The notes beneath the pieces were generated by a model. The model saw only the letters and a list, made by a program, of their open reading frames with translations, was not told the DNA's origin and searched no databases. A DNA stretch of 64,000 nucleotides, from contig JARUPY010000049.1 of NCBI GenBank assembly GCA_029817715.1, forward strand, positions 434,001 to 498,000, in the 5' to 3' direction. Positions 1-10,656 of this stretch are shown in pieces; the stretch's first letter is position 1, and each line of letters starts with the position of its first letter. The translations under genes and the position numbers were made by a program. The stretch is from Melastoma dodecandrum. Its lineage: Eukaryota; Streptophyta; Magnoliopsida; Myrtales; Melastomataceae.

Positions 1-156
1 CTGTGGTTGAGTATTGAATTGCATGGTTGAGAAGTTATTTTAGGGTGCTAGTTTTAGTTAGGTAAGATTCACAAAAAAAAACGTTAGAGTGCAACTATCT
101 TTCTTCGTGGTTGGCACATATGGACTTTGTGTACTGAGAATTATGGTGTCATGCAG

Positions 157-1162
157 CATAAGACAATGCAAATGATGTACGAGACAATTCATAAGGCATT
201 GGTGGAGGTTGGTCTAGAGGATGCATTTTCTCCACAAGATTTTCTGAACTTCTTCTGTCTTGGTAACCGCGAATCATCATCCCATCAGACTGAGACTTCT
301 ACTTCTGAGAACCCTCAAGCTGTGAATCCTAATACTCCACAGGTACTTGCCGATCTCCGTTTTCCTTGTTTCCTTCTTTGTTATAAGGGCTACAATAGGC
401 TGCTTTCCAGAAGCTTTTAAATCCTTTAACACAGAAACCAAATTCTTTGGCTACCAGGCACAATGTAAGAAAAGTCGAAGATTCATGATCTATGTCCATT
501 CTAAAGGAATGATAGTTGATGATGAGTATGTGATATTGGGATCAGCAAACATTAATCAGCGTTCAATGGAGGGAACTAGAGATACGGAGATAGCGATGGG
601 GGCCTACCAGCCTCAGCACACTTGGGGTCGCAAATCTCGAAATCCACGTGGACAGGTAATGAATAACTTAGTTTGCTGAGCCTTTTTAGTTTTGTCGCTA
701 GTTCTTCATTTAGGAGGAAAATATAAGAGTTATTGGTGCCAAAAACATAGTCAAAAGGCACGATTTGGTCTTCGAACTCGAATTTGACTCGCTCTTGGAT
801 AACAAAATCTCGAATGGCATGTCTTCTTCTGGAGTGATGTGACTTTGCTGCTGTTTTGCCATCTGTAGATACACGGGTATAGGATGTCGCTGTGGGCGGA
901 ACACATAGGAGGGCTAGAGGAGTGCTTCTTGCAACCAGAGAGTCTCGAGTGCGTGAGGAGAGTACGACAACTGGGAGAGATGAACTGGAAGCAGTTCGCA
1001 GCCGAAGAGGTGACCGAGATGAAGGGCCATCTTATGAAATACCCGGTGGAAGTGGATAGGAAGGGTAAGGTTAGGCCCATCCCCGGGCAAGAGAACTTCC
1101 CCGACGTGGGAGGGAACATCACGGGATCGTTCCTCGCTATTCAGGAGAATCTGACCATTTAA
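157..1162 (+). CDS. Phospholipase D, beta/gamma type, C-terminal part (5' end outside window)
   Basis: Hydrolyses membrane phospholipids to phosphatidic acid. Three terminal exons are readable: 157-342, 458-655 and 869-1162, all joining in phase 0. The second holds the C-terminal HKD catalytic motif ([20 protein letters not shown], with the H-x-K-x4-D core). It is followed by the [14 protein letters not shown] block typical of plant PLDs. The last exon starts at [10 protein letters not shown] and ends [21 protein letters not shown] before TAA; this tail matches the PLD-beta group rather than alpha or delta. Bases 1-156 read as intron ending in a cag acceptor. The C2 domain and first HKD motif must lie left of the window. 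No break is seen, so the gene is probably functional. The beta subgroup call rests on remembered family sequences. Confidence 0.9.
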
Positions 1163-1522
1163 AATACCATGCGTACACATTAGATTTAGTTTTGGCGCAG
1201 TTATACATTGTACGAGATATGTCATGAGATTAAAAGTGTTGTATGTCCTTGTACATAAGTAATTTACGAGTCGAGTGTGCGTTGGCTGATTCTTCTTACA
1301 AGCCATGTAATTTATAGTCGCATGATTCAGTGGCAATGACATCGTCAAGTTGAATATATTCTCTTTATTTCGTAGTCGTGTCGTGGCTTACTTAGTAAAT
1401 AAATTAAAGATAGCTAAAAAGTTCTCCAAGGGAAATAAAGGGTTCACCTCGACTCCTCCTCTCTGCCCTCACCCCCCCAACATTTCGATTCAGCAGCGGC
1501 CCTAAATATTTTGAAGGCAAAA
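1163..1522. other. Intergenic: PLD 3' region and URM1 5' leader
   Basis: No gene seen. It carries the 3' flank of the phospholipase D gene and, from about 1450, a pyrimidine-rich stretch that is probably the URM1 promoter-proximal leader. Confidence 0.6.
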
Positions 1523-2383
1523 ATGCATCTCACCCTCGAATTCGGGTTAGTTAATCCCTCCACCCCTAATCAATTCTATGTTGGGTTGTATTCGGATTCT
1601 TACCCTGCTAGGGTTTATGTCGGAAAGTTGCTTCCTTTCACTCGTTGGGTCTGCCCTTGCCCCGCCCTTGTGGATCATGCAGTTTCGTGATGTTTCCTTC
1701 TCAGGGGAGGGCTGGAGCTCCTCTGCGACGCGGTTAAGATTCATGATGTTCATGTCGAGCCGCCGGTCGGATCCGAGAAGGTAAAAGGATTCGGTTGTGC
1801 TGAGCGTCGTACACTGGATTTGGATTCAGATGTTCGCATTATGCCTTGTTATTTCATTGTCTAGATAGATGCTGGTTACTCGTCGTTCTTGTAGTTCCCA
1901 TAGTTGTGGTTCCATGGCGGCGGTGGTGCCTCATCAGTCAGATAGTCTGCATATTTGCTGATGCATCGGATTCGCTGAGAAAATTGCCGAGGGGGTCTCA
2001 ATTACGTGCAAATATGTTTGGGTGTTGCAGTTGACGATGAGAGATTTGCTCCTTTGGGTCCAGAAGAACTTGATCAAGGAGAGACCTGAGATGTTCATCA
2101 AAGGGGATACTGTGTAAGCATTTCCATTCATTGCTGCAACAATGAACTTGTGCATCTCTCGGAGTTCTGATCACAGGAGCCTTGCTTGCCATGCTCGTGT
2201 TGGACCACAATGGTCTTTATTGTCGATACCCTTATTTAACAAAGCCTTCGGGTATCTTTTTGCAGGCGACCCGGTGTGCTCGTCCTTGTAAATGATTGCG
2301 ATTGGGAGCTGAGCGGTCAACTTGACACCACATTGGAAGAGGAAGATGTGGTGGTTTTCATCTCAACACTACACGGAGGATAG
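1523..2383 (+). CDS. URM1: Ubiquitin-related modifier 1 (URM1)
   Basis: Ubiquitin-fold sulfur carrier used for thiolation of the wobble uridine of cytosolic tRNAs, and a protein modifier. Exons 1523-1545, 1705-1780, 2031-2113 and 2266-2383 give exactly 99 residues, the usual size for this family. The protein starts [14 protein letters not shown], contains [15 protein letters not shown] and [17 protein letters not shown], and ends STLHGG. The exposed C-terminal di-glycine is the residue pair that is adenylated and thiocarboxylated by the MOCS3-type E1 enzyme. All splice sites are GT-AG, and one codon is split across exons 1/2 and another across exons 3/4. It converges on GET3, whose stop codon lies about 540 bases away on the other strand. 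Identification is firm because the beta-grasp core and GG tail are both present. Confidence 0.95.
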
Positions 2384-2921
2384 TAATTGACGCAATCAAT
2401 CTCTTTGCCCTATTCCTATTACTTTTTGCCTAGGTTGATGTTACCTCGATGCTGTGGCATTTCCTGAAGCTACTGTAAGATACAAATAGATTATTATATC
2501 CTGTGTGATGAAGGGGTTTAGTTGGTCAGACCTGTGATCAAACGATCGTGTATGATATTTTGATGATGAAAATTTGTGGCTCTCGATCTGGTGCATTACT
2601 GACATGTTTATTGTTTAATATTAGATGATGATGCAGCAATACCTACTAGCAGGATTCTCATAATTCTGATGTAATCTGATCTTAAAATTGGATCTTATCG
2701 ACAGCGCACACCAGATATGTCTCAGCATCCTTAAGTAAGAGTGCTTGGTACATCAGAAGTGCAGATCCTATGTATGCAGAGGGCTTATTCTAGCTACTGA
2801 GTTCAACTTGCCTGTGATCTTGACGGAAATATCCCAGCAGAAAGAATGTTCAAAATGATGAGACGTGAAAAGGGGAAAAAAAATGAGGCCAAGAGAGAGG
2901 CAAAAGATCTACTCCTTCCTA
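2384..2921. other. Shared 3' region between URM1 and GET3
   Basis: Convergent intergenic stretch that should hold the 3' UTRs of both flanking genes. I see no coding sequence or clear RNA gene. Confidence 0.6.
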
Positions 2922-5900
2922 TTACCCTTTCTTGAGTCTTTTGAGCTCGTCTTCGGCATCGTTAAGCTTCTTCCTCAATGTGCTTATTCTCTGCTCCAAC
3001 TCTTCTACGTTCCCTCTGCTGGTCAATGGGTGGTAAGGTCTCAAAAAGTGACCAGAAAATGCTTTCAAGGAATCGACTCCTGTAACCTGCAGGACCATAA
3101 GATCGCCAGAGTTGGTCAGGCCTTTTCCCCCAAATTGAAATCGATGAGACCGGTTTTACCATTTCCTCAAGACCCAGCTATCAACATTACCTCTTCTGGT
3201 AGTAAAGGAAGCTTGGTTATGTGAAAATCGTCATAGAGCATATAGAATTGATCGAGGTACTTCTGTTGCATCTTCATTCTGGCTTTCAGTGACTTCGACT
3301 CAGAATCTGCATCCATGATATCATTAGTACACAGCACCCACTGGAATACTCTCACAGTCCCCCGGTATGTGAGGCGCTTCTGACAAATACGAGAACTGAA
3401 AATAATAGACGTCTTACAACCACTGACAAGGTAAAATCCAAAGACAAATTGATTTATTATACCTTCTTCATCAAAAAGTACTTGGTTGATGATAATGTTA
3501 TGAGTGTCGATCTCGAACTTGGTGAGTTGTTGCACCAGTCTTTCCGTTTCATACAGGGAGAGGAATTCGGGTATGCAGACGCAAACAAATGTAGTTAGGT
3601 CCTGTACAATGACAGGAGATAAGTCATAAAGAAAACACTGAGAAGAGTTGATAGTGCAAACTTTGACATTGGGAATTACCGGGTCTTTAAATTGCCTGTT
3701 TACTTGTTCAATCACCTCTTTCATTCCCTCGAGCTTTCCCAATAAAGCATCTTCACCAAATTCATCACCCATACCGAATAGCCGGGTCATCTGCGAAATG
3801 GTTTCAGTGGTCAAGAAGAGCCCTAAAAGAGCAAGAAAACATTAAACTCTGGCAAAAGATTATGGTATAACATCTTGTGAGTGGCTTCAAAACTATGAAA
3901 GAAATTGCTACAATGTTAAATCCCCGAATGTTTACACAGGAGAGAATGCTGCTACAAAAATTATAAAAGTAGTGTTGAGAAAGGATTCACGAAGTACCTG
4001 AAAGGAATTCACATCCCAGTAAATTGTAATCTCTCATAAACTTTTAGATAGGAGCATTGCAAAAGGGTAACCATCCAAATCTATTGAACCAACCTTGATG
4101 GATTTCAATCTCAAATTATGTTTCTATTTATAACTCTTTCCAGAAAAAAAACAATGTGCAGCTTCAACACAACTCTTAATGCAGACATCTTGTATCACTG
4201 AACAATCAAAGTTGAGATGAAATAAAAGATTTATGGTGTGTTTGGTGCATAAGCATGCGGTCTAGAAACGGTTACTGCAACCAATCACGTTTAAGGGGTA
4301 CAAGTTGCATAATTGCACTAAAACTTGAAACTAGGTTAATGTGTGGCTGCATAATGGAGAACTTATGGAAATTAATCACTGATTTGATGCACGCAATCTG
4401 GATAGTGCCTTTGACAATTTTCCGAGGATTATGAGCTTATTTGCTGAAGCTCAAAAGCCTGACATTTAGTTAGTTGTTCATATGATAACTGCACTCTAAC
4501 CTCTGATTATTTGAAAGATTAGGAAACAGAAAGTAAGCTTTTTCAGCTTTCGGGGCAACCCAGATAGAACAGGCAGGCACCAGTTCTGTACAAGCACGAA
4601 ATACAAAACTTCTCTGACAAAAATCAACTCAGCTAAACTTTACCGGAATGACCTCTAACAGGACTAACCAGAAGTAACCCATACCTGGGTGAGCATACCG
4701 CCAAACCTATTTTTCAATGTCATCATTTTTGTAAGCCCCTTCTCCAAAGTAGATGGAAACTGCAATAACCGCAGAGTATGACCGGTGGGAGCCGTGTCAA
4801 ATACAATGACAGAATAATCCATCGTTTGCACCAATCTGCATCAGTATATTAATTTTTAGTCTATTGAACTAGAAATTCAACACATTTTGCTTCTCTTTTA
4901 TGATGTGGAAACAATCTACTACTTCAAAATACCACATTAGCTTTGACAACGTCATATGTTTAATCCTTCACTCACTACAGAAAATTAAACAACTGCAGGT
5001 ATCACTAGCCTTCTAACTCCGGCAGATTGTCATTTCCAAAACAAATATCCGATGTATGGAGATCCACAATCCCCATTATGCAAGCTTTCTGGATAACACA
5101 GAAATAGTTGATTCCTCTGCAAACTAATTCAGTAAACAAAACTAAAGACCTTTACATATCAAGAAAATATTGAAAACCTTTAACAATATTCACAACAAAC
5201 AAAAGATTCAGATGCTCATGCTTCCTAAGACAATAGACATATTTGATGTGCCTACACAAAAGACAACAGCCCAGTACACAAGTGTCACCACTAGACCATA
5301 AGAGTTCTTACTTAAGCATCTCGGCAAAGCTCATGGCTTCATCGATCCCAGGAATTGCATTTGTCAGCTCGGTAACCAAGCTATCCATCCCTTCGGCACC
5401 ACCTATATCTTCGTGCTCGACATTAGGATCCACTTCCTTCAGGAGGTCATAATAAAATGGAAATTACAAAATATCCGCCAACAAGAGCAAGTAAACATGA
5501 AAAGACAAGAAATAATTAAGACCATCAAACAACATTCCAACAATTAGGGATAAAATAAGGAGGGAATTGGGGAAAAGGGTGCACTTTCACGGCCAACAGA
5601 AATAGTGTCCAATTGGGAATAAGTCGCAACAAGAGCACGACATCGACAACCACAACACCTACAATTCGATCAGCACATTAAAGCGGGAAGTCAAAAACCA
5701 GCTTCCTGAAATTGCAAATAGAATTCAGATAGAGGATATGTTAATTGGGAAAATTCCTCGCCAAGCGCCAGCCCGGCACCGCAATAGTTACTCCCACTCG
5801 GGACTTCACGATCATCAACTTAACACGTCAAATGGATTTGGAATCCAGGAGACAGGGAGGGAAAAACAAATCAATCGCAAGAATTATCCCGAGACATTTA

Positions 5901-6241
5901 CCAGCCAGGTCATGTATACGCAGACAATACAACAAATAATTTCCTCAACAGGAATCAATCCGACAGGGCGACAACCCCACCATTGCGTAGAGGTTGGTGA
6001 AGCCGTTGACGAGGGTGGGGGACTTGGTGAACCGCTGCTGGAATGCGTCGCTGAGGTTGTGAGCGGGGTCGGTAGAGATGATGAGGACAGAGGGACGGAC
6101 ACCTGCCAATAGGATGGATAGGATGGAGCTGCAGGTGGTCTTTCCTACTCCTCCCTTCCCTCCCACGAACACCCACTTTAGGGTTTCCTGCTCCAGGAGG
6201 TTCGCCACCGTCCCTTCCGGCAACTCCCCGCCGCAGGACAT
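2922..6241 (-). CDS. GET3: ATPase GET3/TRC40 (ArsA family), cytosolic GET3a type
   Basis: Cytosolic ATPase that delivers tail-anchored proteins to the ER membrane. Seven exons on the minus strand: 6241-5981, 5436-5312, 4835-4685, 3790-3680, 3601-3463, 3306-3191 and 3086-2922, giving 355 residues, normal for plant GET3a. The first exon carries the deviant Walker A motif [10 protein letters not shown] and switch [15 protein letters not shown]. Exon 3 carries switch [18 protein letters not shown]. Exons 4-6 give [40 protein letters not shown] and [16 protein letters not shown] of the alpha-helical client domain. The last exon ends in a charged coiled coil ([20 protein letters not shown]). The start is [10 protein letters not shown]; no organelle transit peptide precedes it, which favours the cytosolic paralogue. 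The intron between exons 3 and 4 is about 900 bases. No defects seen. Confidence 0.95.
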
Positions 6242-6245
6242 CTCG

Positions 6246-6272
6246 CCTCCTCCTCCTCCTCCTCCTCCTCCT
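6246..6272. repeat. CTC trinucleotide microsatellite in the GET3 5' leader
   Basis: An uninterrupted run of the CCT/CTC triplet lies directly upstream of the GET3 start codon. On the mRNA strand it is a GGA/GAG-rich purine tract, so it probably sits in the 5' UTR. Confidence 0.8.
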
Positions 6273-6399
6273 GTCTGGTCGGCCTTTTTTCTCCCTCCCC
6301 GGCGAGTGATTGAAGTAACTGCAAGGAGGAAGATGGAATTCGAAAGTGGTGCAGAGATGGATCGATTCAGTTGATTGTTTTAGTTTTATATATGTTTGT

Positions 6400-9060
6400 T
6401 ACGCGCGCCTTCCGGCCTAGCACGCGCGCGGGCGCTAATCCCTTATCCAAAAATGGCTCCGTTTGTAAAAATGTGTTGTTGTTGTTTAACCTAGGTAAAT
6501 AATTACAGAGTCGCCACCGACTTTTATTTTAAAATTGTTAAATCGGAAAAAACAGCTGGTTCGGGAATTCTTAATTACTAACTCTTACACTTAAACATGC
6601 GAAAAGGTGGCGTTTGCTCCAAAAGTTTGCTTTTGGTTAACGGGTGTTGGACCCGATCCGGGCATGACTCCGGACTCATGTCAATGTTTTACGGGCGTTG
6701 GACCTGATTCGGGTTTTTTGGGCTCGAACTCATGTGTATTTAGTTTAGCAAACAACATGCGACGATAAAATCTAAAAGCCTAACAGCATGCACCGCAACC
6801 ACAGATCAAGTATTTAGATCAAAGAGAGCGGGGAAGGGTGGTGATCGTGGGCCTATGCACTTGGGGCCCACGACCCGTTACATGTGGACATAAAGAAAAT
6901 CGGGAGGCCCGCACCTCCCTCATGTACCTGAGGCCCGCCGGGATGGCTTTACATCAGCCGATGCTCGTCGGTTGGGGGCCGCTTTCGAGACGTGCTTTCC
7001 ACCACGAGTTTCCTCGCGCGCCTCCAGTTTTCGAGCTTTATCTTCTTAAATCTTCGGGGTCGCTTTAGCGAATCCTCGAAATAGTTGGTTGATTTTTTTC
7101 ATGTAAATCAAATAAATGAAACTTTGGATTAGAAAATTCCAATAAAAAGTAAGACATAAATTGAAATTAACTAAGTGAGTATAAATGGTACTCACCGAGC
7201 GTTGTCCAGCTCGATGAGTCAATCTCCGTAACGTAGGAGGAGAGTCCTTGGGTATGTCCACGGTGAAGACTTTAGTTCCTCCATGCGATTCTGCTTTGGA
7301 GGATCCGCATCTGGGTTTGGGTGTCAAACCACCCGAAGCTACCGTTGATTAAAAGGAGAAGAGGGAATCCGGGTCGTCTCGGGATTGCTGGAAAGGAAAG
7401 CCCCCAAGGTCGCCGAGATGTCGCTCCGGAGAGTCGTTCGAAGCTGTCGTGTTGCTCCCCGTGAAGAACAGCCTTGGGATGCTGGAATTGTTGTGACCGC
7501 GGACAACGTGGCCGGATCTGGAGGATGGGCATCATCCTGTCGCTGACGGGCTGGTTGCGGATCCTAGGACGTCGCTGCTGGAGAGACATCCCTACTGAAA
7601 GGGAGTTTGCCATCGTTAGACCCGAGAACGTCGGAGGACTTGTTACAGTTGTTGATTCCAGGGACGCTGGGGAAGGCCGTGCACTCCACTCCAGGCTCGG
7701 GAACATCGGTGAGGACATGGTTGTCATCGTTGTCGGAGGGGTTATGATCCACCGCTGCTGGGTCTGAAGATGTCAGGAAGGATGTGGGTTGCCACGGCTG
7801 GTTCTTGATGGATCACCATCGTCATGATCACGGCCAGGGCTGCTCGTCGCTGAGTTGATTCGCCAGTAGTGGAGAGCCACTTCAGGGTCGGGCTTGGGGA
7901 ATCCGCTTGGGGCTGGAACCTGGGAGGTGACCAGATCTGAAAATCGGCATCGCCTTGTTGCTGCCGGTACTGGGAGTTTGAGAAGCAAGGAATCGCCCTG
8001 GGATCTGGGAAAGTCTGGGGAGGACGTGAGCTCCGTTGCCGCTGTACTACTTAGTAGACGTTGGGAGGATGGCATGAAAGGTTGGTTGTTGGAGCTGAGA
8101 ACGTCAAACGGGACGTGGTTTGCTTGCCGCCGGAACTGGAGAAGCCGTTGATGGAGGGGACGCCGGATGAGGACGTCGGATCGCCGCTGCCACTGGATCC
8201 AGGAACATCGGAGAGGAGGTGGGTCGTTTGCCGGTTTTGATGACGGCGTGGAGACAGGTTGCTGCCAAGAGGGAGCGACAAGCCGATTTTGCTTCGTGCA
8301 ACCTGCACACTAAAATAACGACATCAAAATAAAAGGTATGTGCCTCCCGTGACAACCCATGTGGGTCACGGAAAGCTTAGACGTCTTAATTCTGTCAGGG
8401 GAGGAACTAGTGATTGGCCTAGTATAAAAGAATGCGGAAGACGATCACGGCTCCATGTTGTTGAGGTATTTCGATCTCCTTGGTTGGCGAGGAGTCATAC
8501 ATGCTAACACCCCCGTTTCCAGAGTTCGCGCGACTTTGGAACCTCAGAGTTGCATGTCTGGATTGGTGGAGGGGGGTGCATGGACCTACCTTGATTGAAA
8601 GATCGCCAGGACGCAGAGGGAGAATCAGAGACTTATGTTTCTCTGATGGAGTGGTTCCATTCTCTCTGAAGGTAAGTGATGTCTTTTTTCTGTCTGTGTG
8701 TCTGTCCCCCTCTAGGAAAGTATTCTGGTTGCAGAAAATCTCGGGAATCGTGGGAGTCGTGGTGGGAATCCGTTTTTGTCAGGTGAGATCATGGGTTTAC
8801 TCCCAGATTTGTTGGGGGGTCGTGGGCAGCCGTTGTGGGGGCTGAACGTGGGACTGATCTGTTGCTTTTTGTTATCGAAAATGTCGGTTGGATGGAGTTT
8901 CCGAAAGTCGGGGAGGAGAGTGTGTTTGCAAGAATCTCGGTGTGGTTTGTTTGTTCCCACAATCTTTGCTTTTGGCTGGTCGCAAAAAATAGCTTGACTC
9001 CAATTCTTTCCCCACTCTTCTGTTCGTTTACTAGGTAAGCAGAGGGGAAGACACTTATTG
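6400..9060. repeat. GC-rich repeat-like region, probable retroelement remnant
   Basis: Composition changes sharply from the AT-rich surroundings. Near 6509 the sequence contains CAGAGTCGCCACC, a phrase I associate with non-autonomous plant LTR elements (from memory). An imperfect duplicated block of about 40-45 bases occurs at about 6642-6681 and 6693-6735 (variants of TTGGACCYGATYCGGG then CTCATGT). From 7500 to 8250 short phrases such as CGCTGCTGG, AACATCGG and GACGT recur at irregular spacing, as in a decayed tandem array. Open frames exist on both strands but none resembles a known protein or retroviral domain. LTR ends and target-site duplications could not be identified. Confidence 0.5.
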
Positions 9061-9136
9061 GTTTCCCATGACGATGAGATTGCCGATGACATCGTGGATC
9101 GGCTTCATCCCCCCGCCTCGTCGCTGTCTTTGGATT

Positions 9137-9531
9137 TCAAGCGGAGAGATAACTGGACAACTCCCCTGGCAAAAATTGGAATTTGGGATCTCCGGTGCCG
9201 AGATATGCTTCATCTTTTAGCAGTCTCTCATTTACTTTATTATGCGCATCCCACAACCAGAGGGTCAAATCATGTGCCGTCTTGATTGGTGTCTTAACAC
9301 TTGAACACCCGTCATAAAAATGTTGGTGACATTCCTCGCATATGAAGAATTCATGGATGAAATCACATATAGATACAAAAGCAAACTGGCTTTCTGCATC
9401 ATCCACTCTAACAGAAAGAGAATGAAGCAAAACCCAAAGACCACAGCTAAATCCTCTCGTGTCATTCTTGCTTCCACGACAGAATATTTAATATTCTTTG
9501 GGAACTCCCTTTCCACAAATCGAAGCGAGTT
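9137..9531 (-). pseudogene. Quiescin sulfhydryl oxidase (QSOX) C-terminal fragment, disrupted
   Basis: Functional QSOX enzymes introduce disulfides in secreted proteins. Reading the minus strand from a cag acceptor before 9531 gives SICGKGVPKEY, a stop, then IFCRGSKNDTRGFSCGLWVL. It continues with LHSLSVRVDDAESQFAF, the FAD-domain motif FFICEECHQHFYDGCSS and LWLWDAHNKVNERL, ending LGTGDPKF. This is the Erv/ALR domain with its redox CxxC (CEEC). A stop replaces the expected Trp of the GYWMFCRGS segment, and after GDPKF the normal Pro-rich Cys tail is garbled. No upstream QSOX exons (thioredoxin domain) were found in the adjacent DNA. The preserved acceptor suggests a DNA-level duplicate rather than a processed copy. 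Confidence 0.85.
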
Positions 9532-9662
9532 CTGCAAGATGGACTTGGAATAATTCGCGATTTGGGGATCTACAATGTTTTCAAGTTTTATTATAAAGGA
9601 ATACAGCCCGCGACTGGAGTCACTGTTGTTGATCAAAGCCAGTTGGACAGAGTTGGTAATGG

Positions 9663-9788
9663 ATGAATACGACGGCCGTCTCACTCAACTCCACTCCCAC
9701 CGAATTGAGGGATATGTTCGGGGAGCCAACCGCAACTTCACCGGTATACTCTGGATACTCTTACTGCAAGTACTTCATGGAGCCATGA
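9663..9788 (+). other. Short coding-like frame of unknown function
   Basis: An ATG-initiated 41-codon frame reads MNTTAVSLNSTPTELRDMFG, then EPTATSPVYSGYSYCKYFMEP and TGA. Its composition looks more protein-like than the surroundings, and a possible donor (CCG before GTATAC) could make it a first exon. A second stretch near 10222-10269 reads ENEAAEILPPAANASPIK. I do not recognise either and cannot join them with a clean frame. They may be remnants of one decayed gene or chance. Confidence 0.2.
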
Positions 9789-9929
9789 ACAACTTTCATG
9801 CACTTTCATATATGAGTCTGATGATTTTATGAAATAATTTCCATCTGTGTTTTCTTCTAATCTGAATTGCAGGTCTCCTCTTTGTGGCCATCGTTTTAGA
9901 CTGTCCTCCAACTTGTCTTGAACCATCAT

Positions 9930-10656
9930 TCTTCCAGAGACTTCAACCGGTTCAAATGGTTTTGCGATCTTCTTTCGCTCCTATATTTTTTTGGTGCTTC
10001 ATCACTTTGTTAAACACCCACACACACCTGCTTAATTGTCTAATTTTTCGACCTCATGGATAATGGGGATGTCACTGGCTGGCTCCCTTAATTAACCCAA
10101 TCTGAAGTTTTATGGGCTATCCTGTGATTTCCTCTATACTGTTTTCCTTATCATTTGGGATTTGTACAATCATTCTTACTTAGCCTCATGCATTTGGGTT
10201 TTCCACTTCTCATTGAAAACGAGGCCGCCGAAATCCTTCCACCGGCAGCAAATGCAAGCCCGATCAAAGGTGAGATTAATTTGGGTCATTATGACTAAGC
10301 CTCAATTCCTGAATCAAATGCATACAAGATATATATAATATATTTAATTAAATAAACATATGTGCATTAGACTCTGGGTGATTCCGAAACGAAAAAATGG
10401 GACTTTTTTTAGATATTATTATAGAGTATAGGTTGAAATACGGCTTGAGAAATAATACTTCAGCCCAAAAAGAACTGTTCCCTTGAAATCCCAAGCAAAA
10501 GGAAAGGTTAGAAATGGTGTAATCATGCCTTGCTTCAACAGGCGTTTCTAGATAATTAAGATTAATAATTGATCATTCAATGTTGTAACTTCCCGCCCAA
10601 CCCTTACATATTTGTCGGATTCAGTTTCTTTGTCCTCTTGAGAGCGATAGTCAGGA
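9930..10656. other. AT-rich upstream region of the O-methyltransferase gene
   Basis: No supported gene apart from the doubtful coding-like piece at 10222-10269. TA-rich stretches around 10328-10345 could include promoter elements, but no single TATA box stands out. Confidence 0.4.

Noticed and set aside
4226..4320. Possible MITE in the GET3 intron beginning GTGTGTTTGGTGCATAAG
   Set aside because: The start resembles a terminal sequence of some plant DNA elements, but no matching inverted end or target duplication could be found.
6838..9092. Several 70-150 codon frames on both strands in the GC-rich region
   Set aside because: High GC lowers stop frequency; no frame shows a domain, a signal peptide or consistent splice phases, and opposite-strand frames are equally long.
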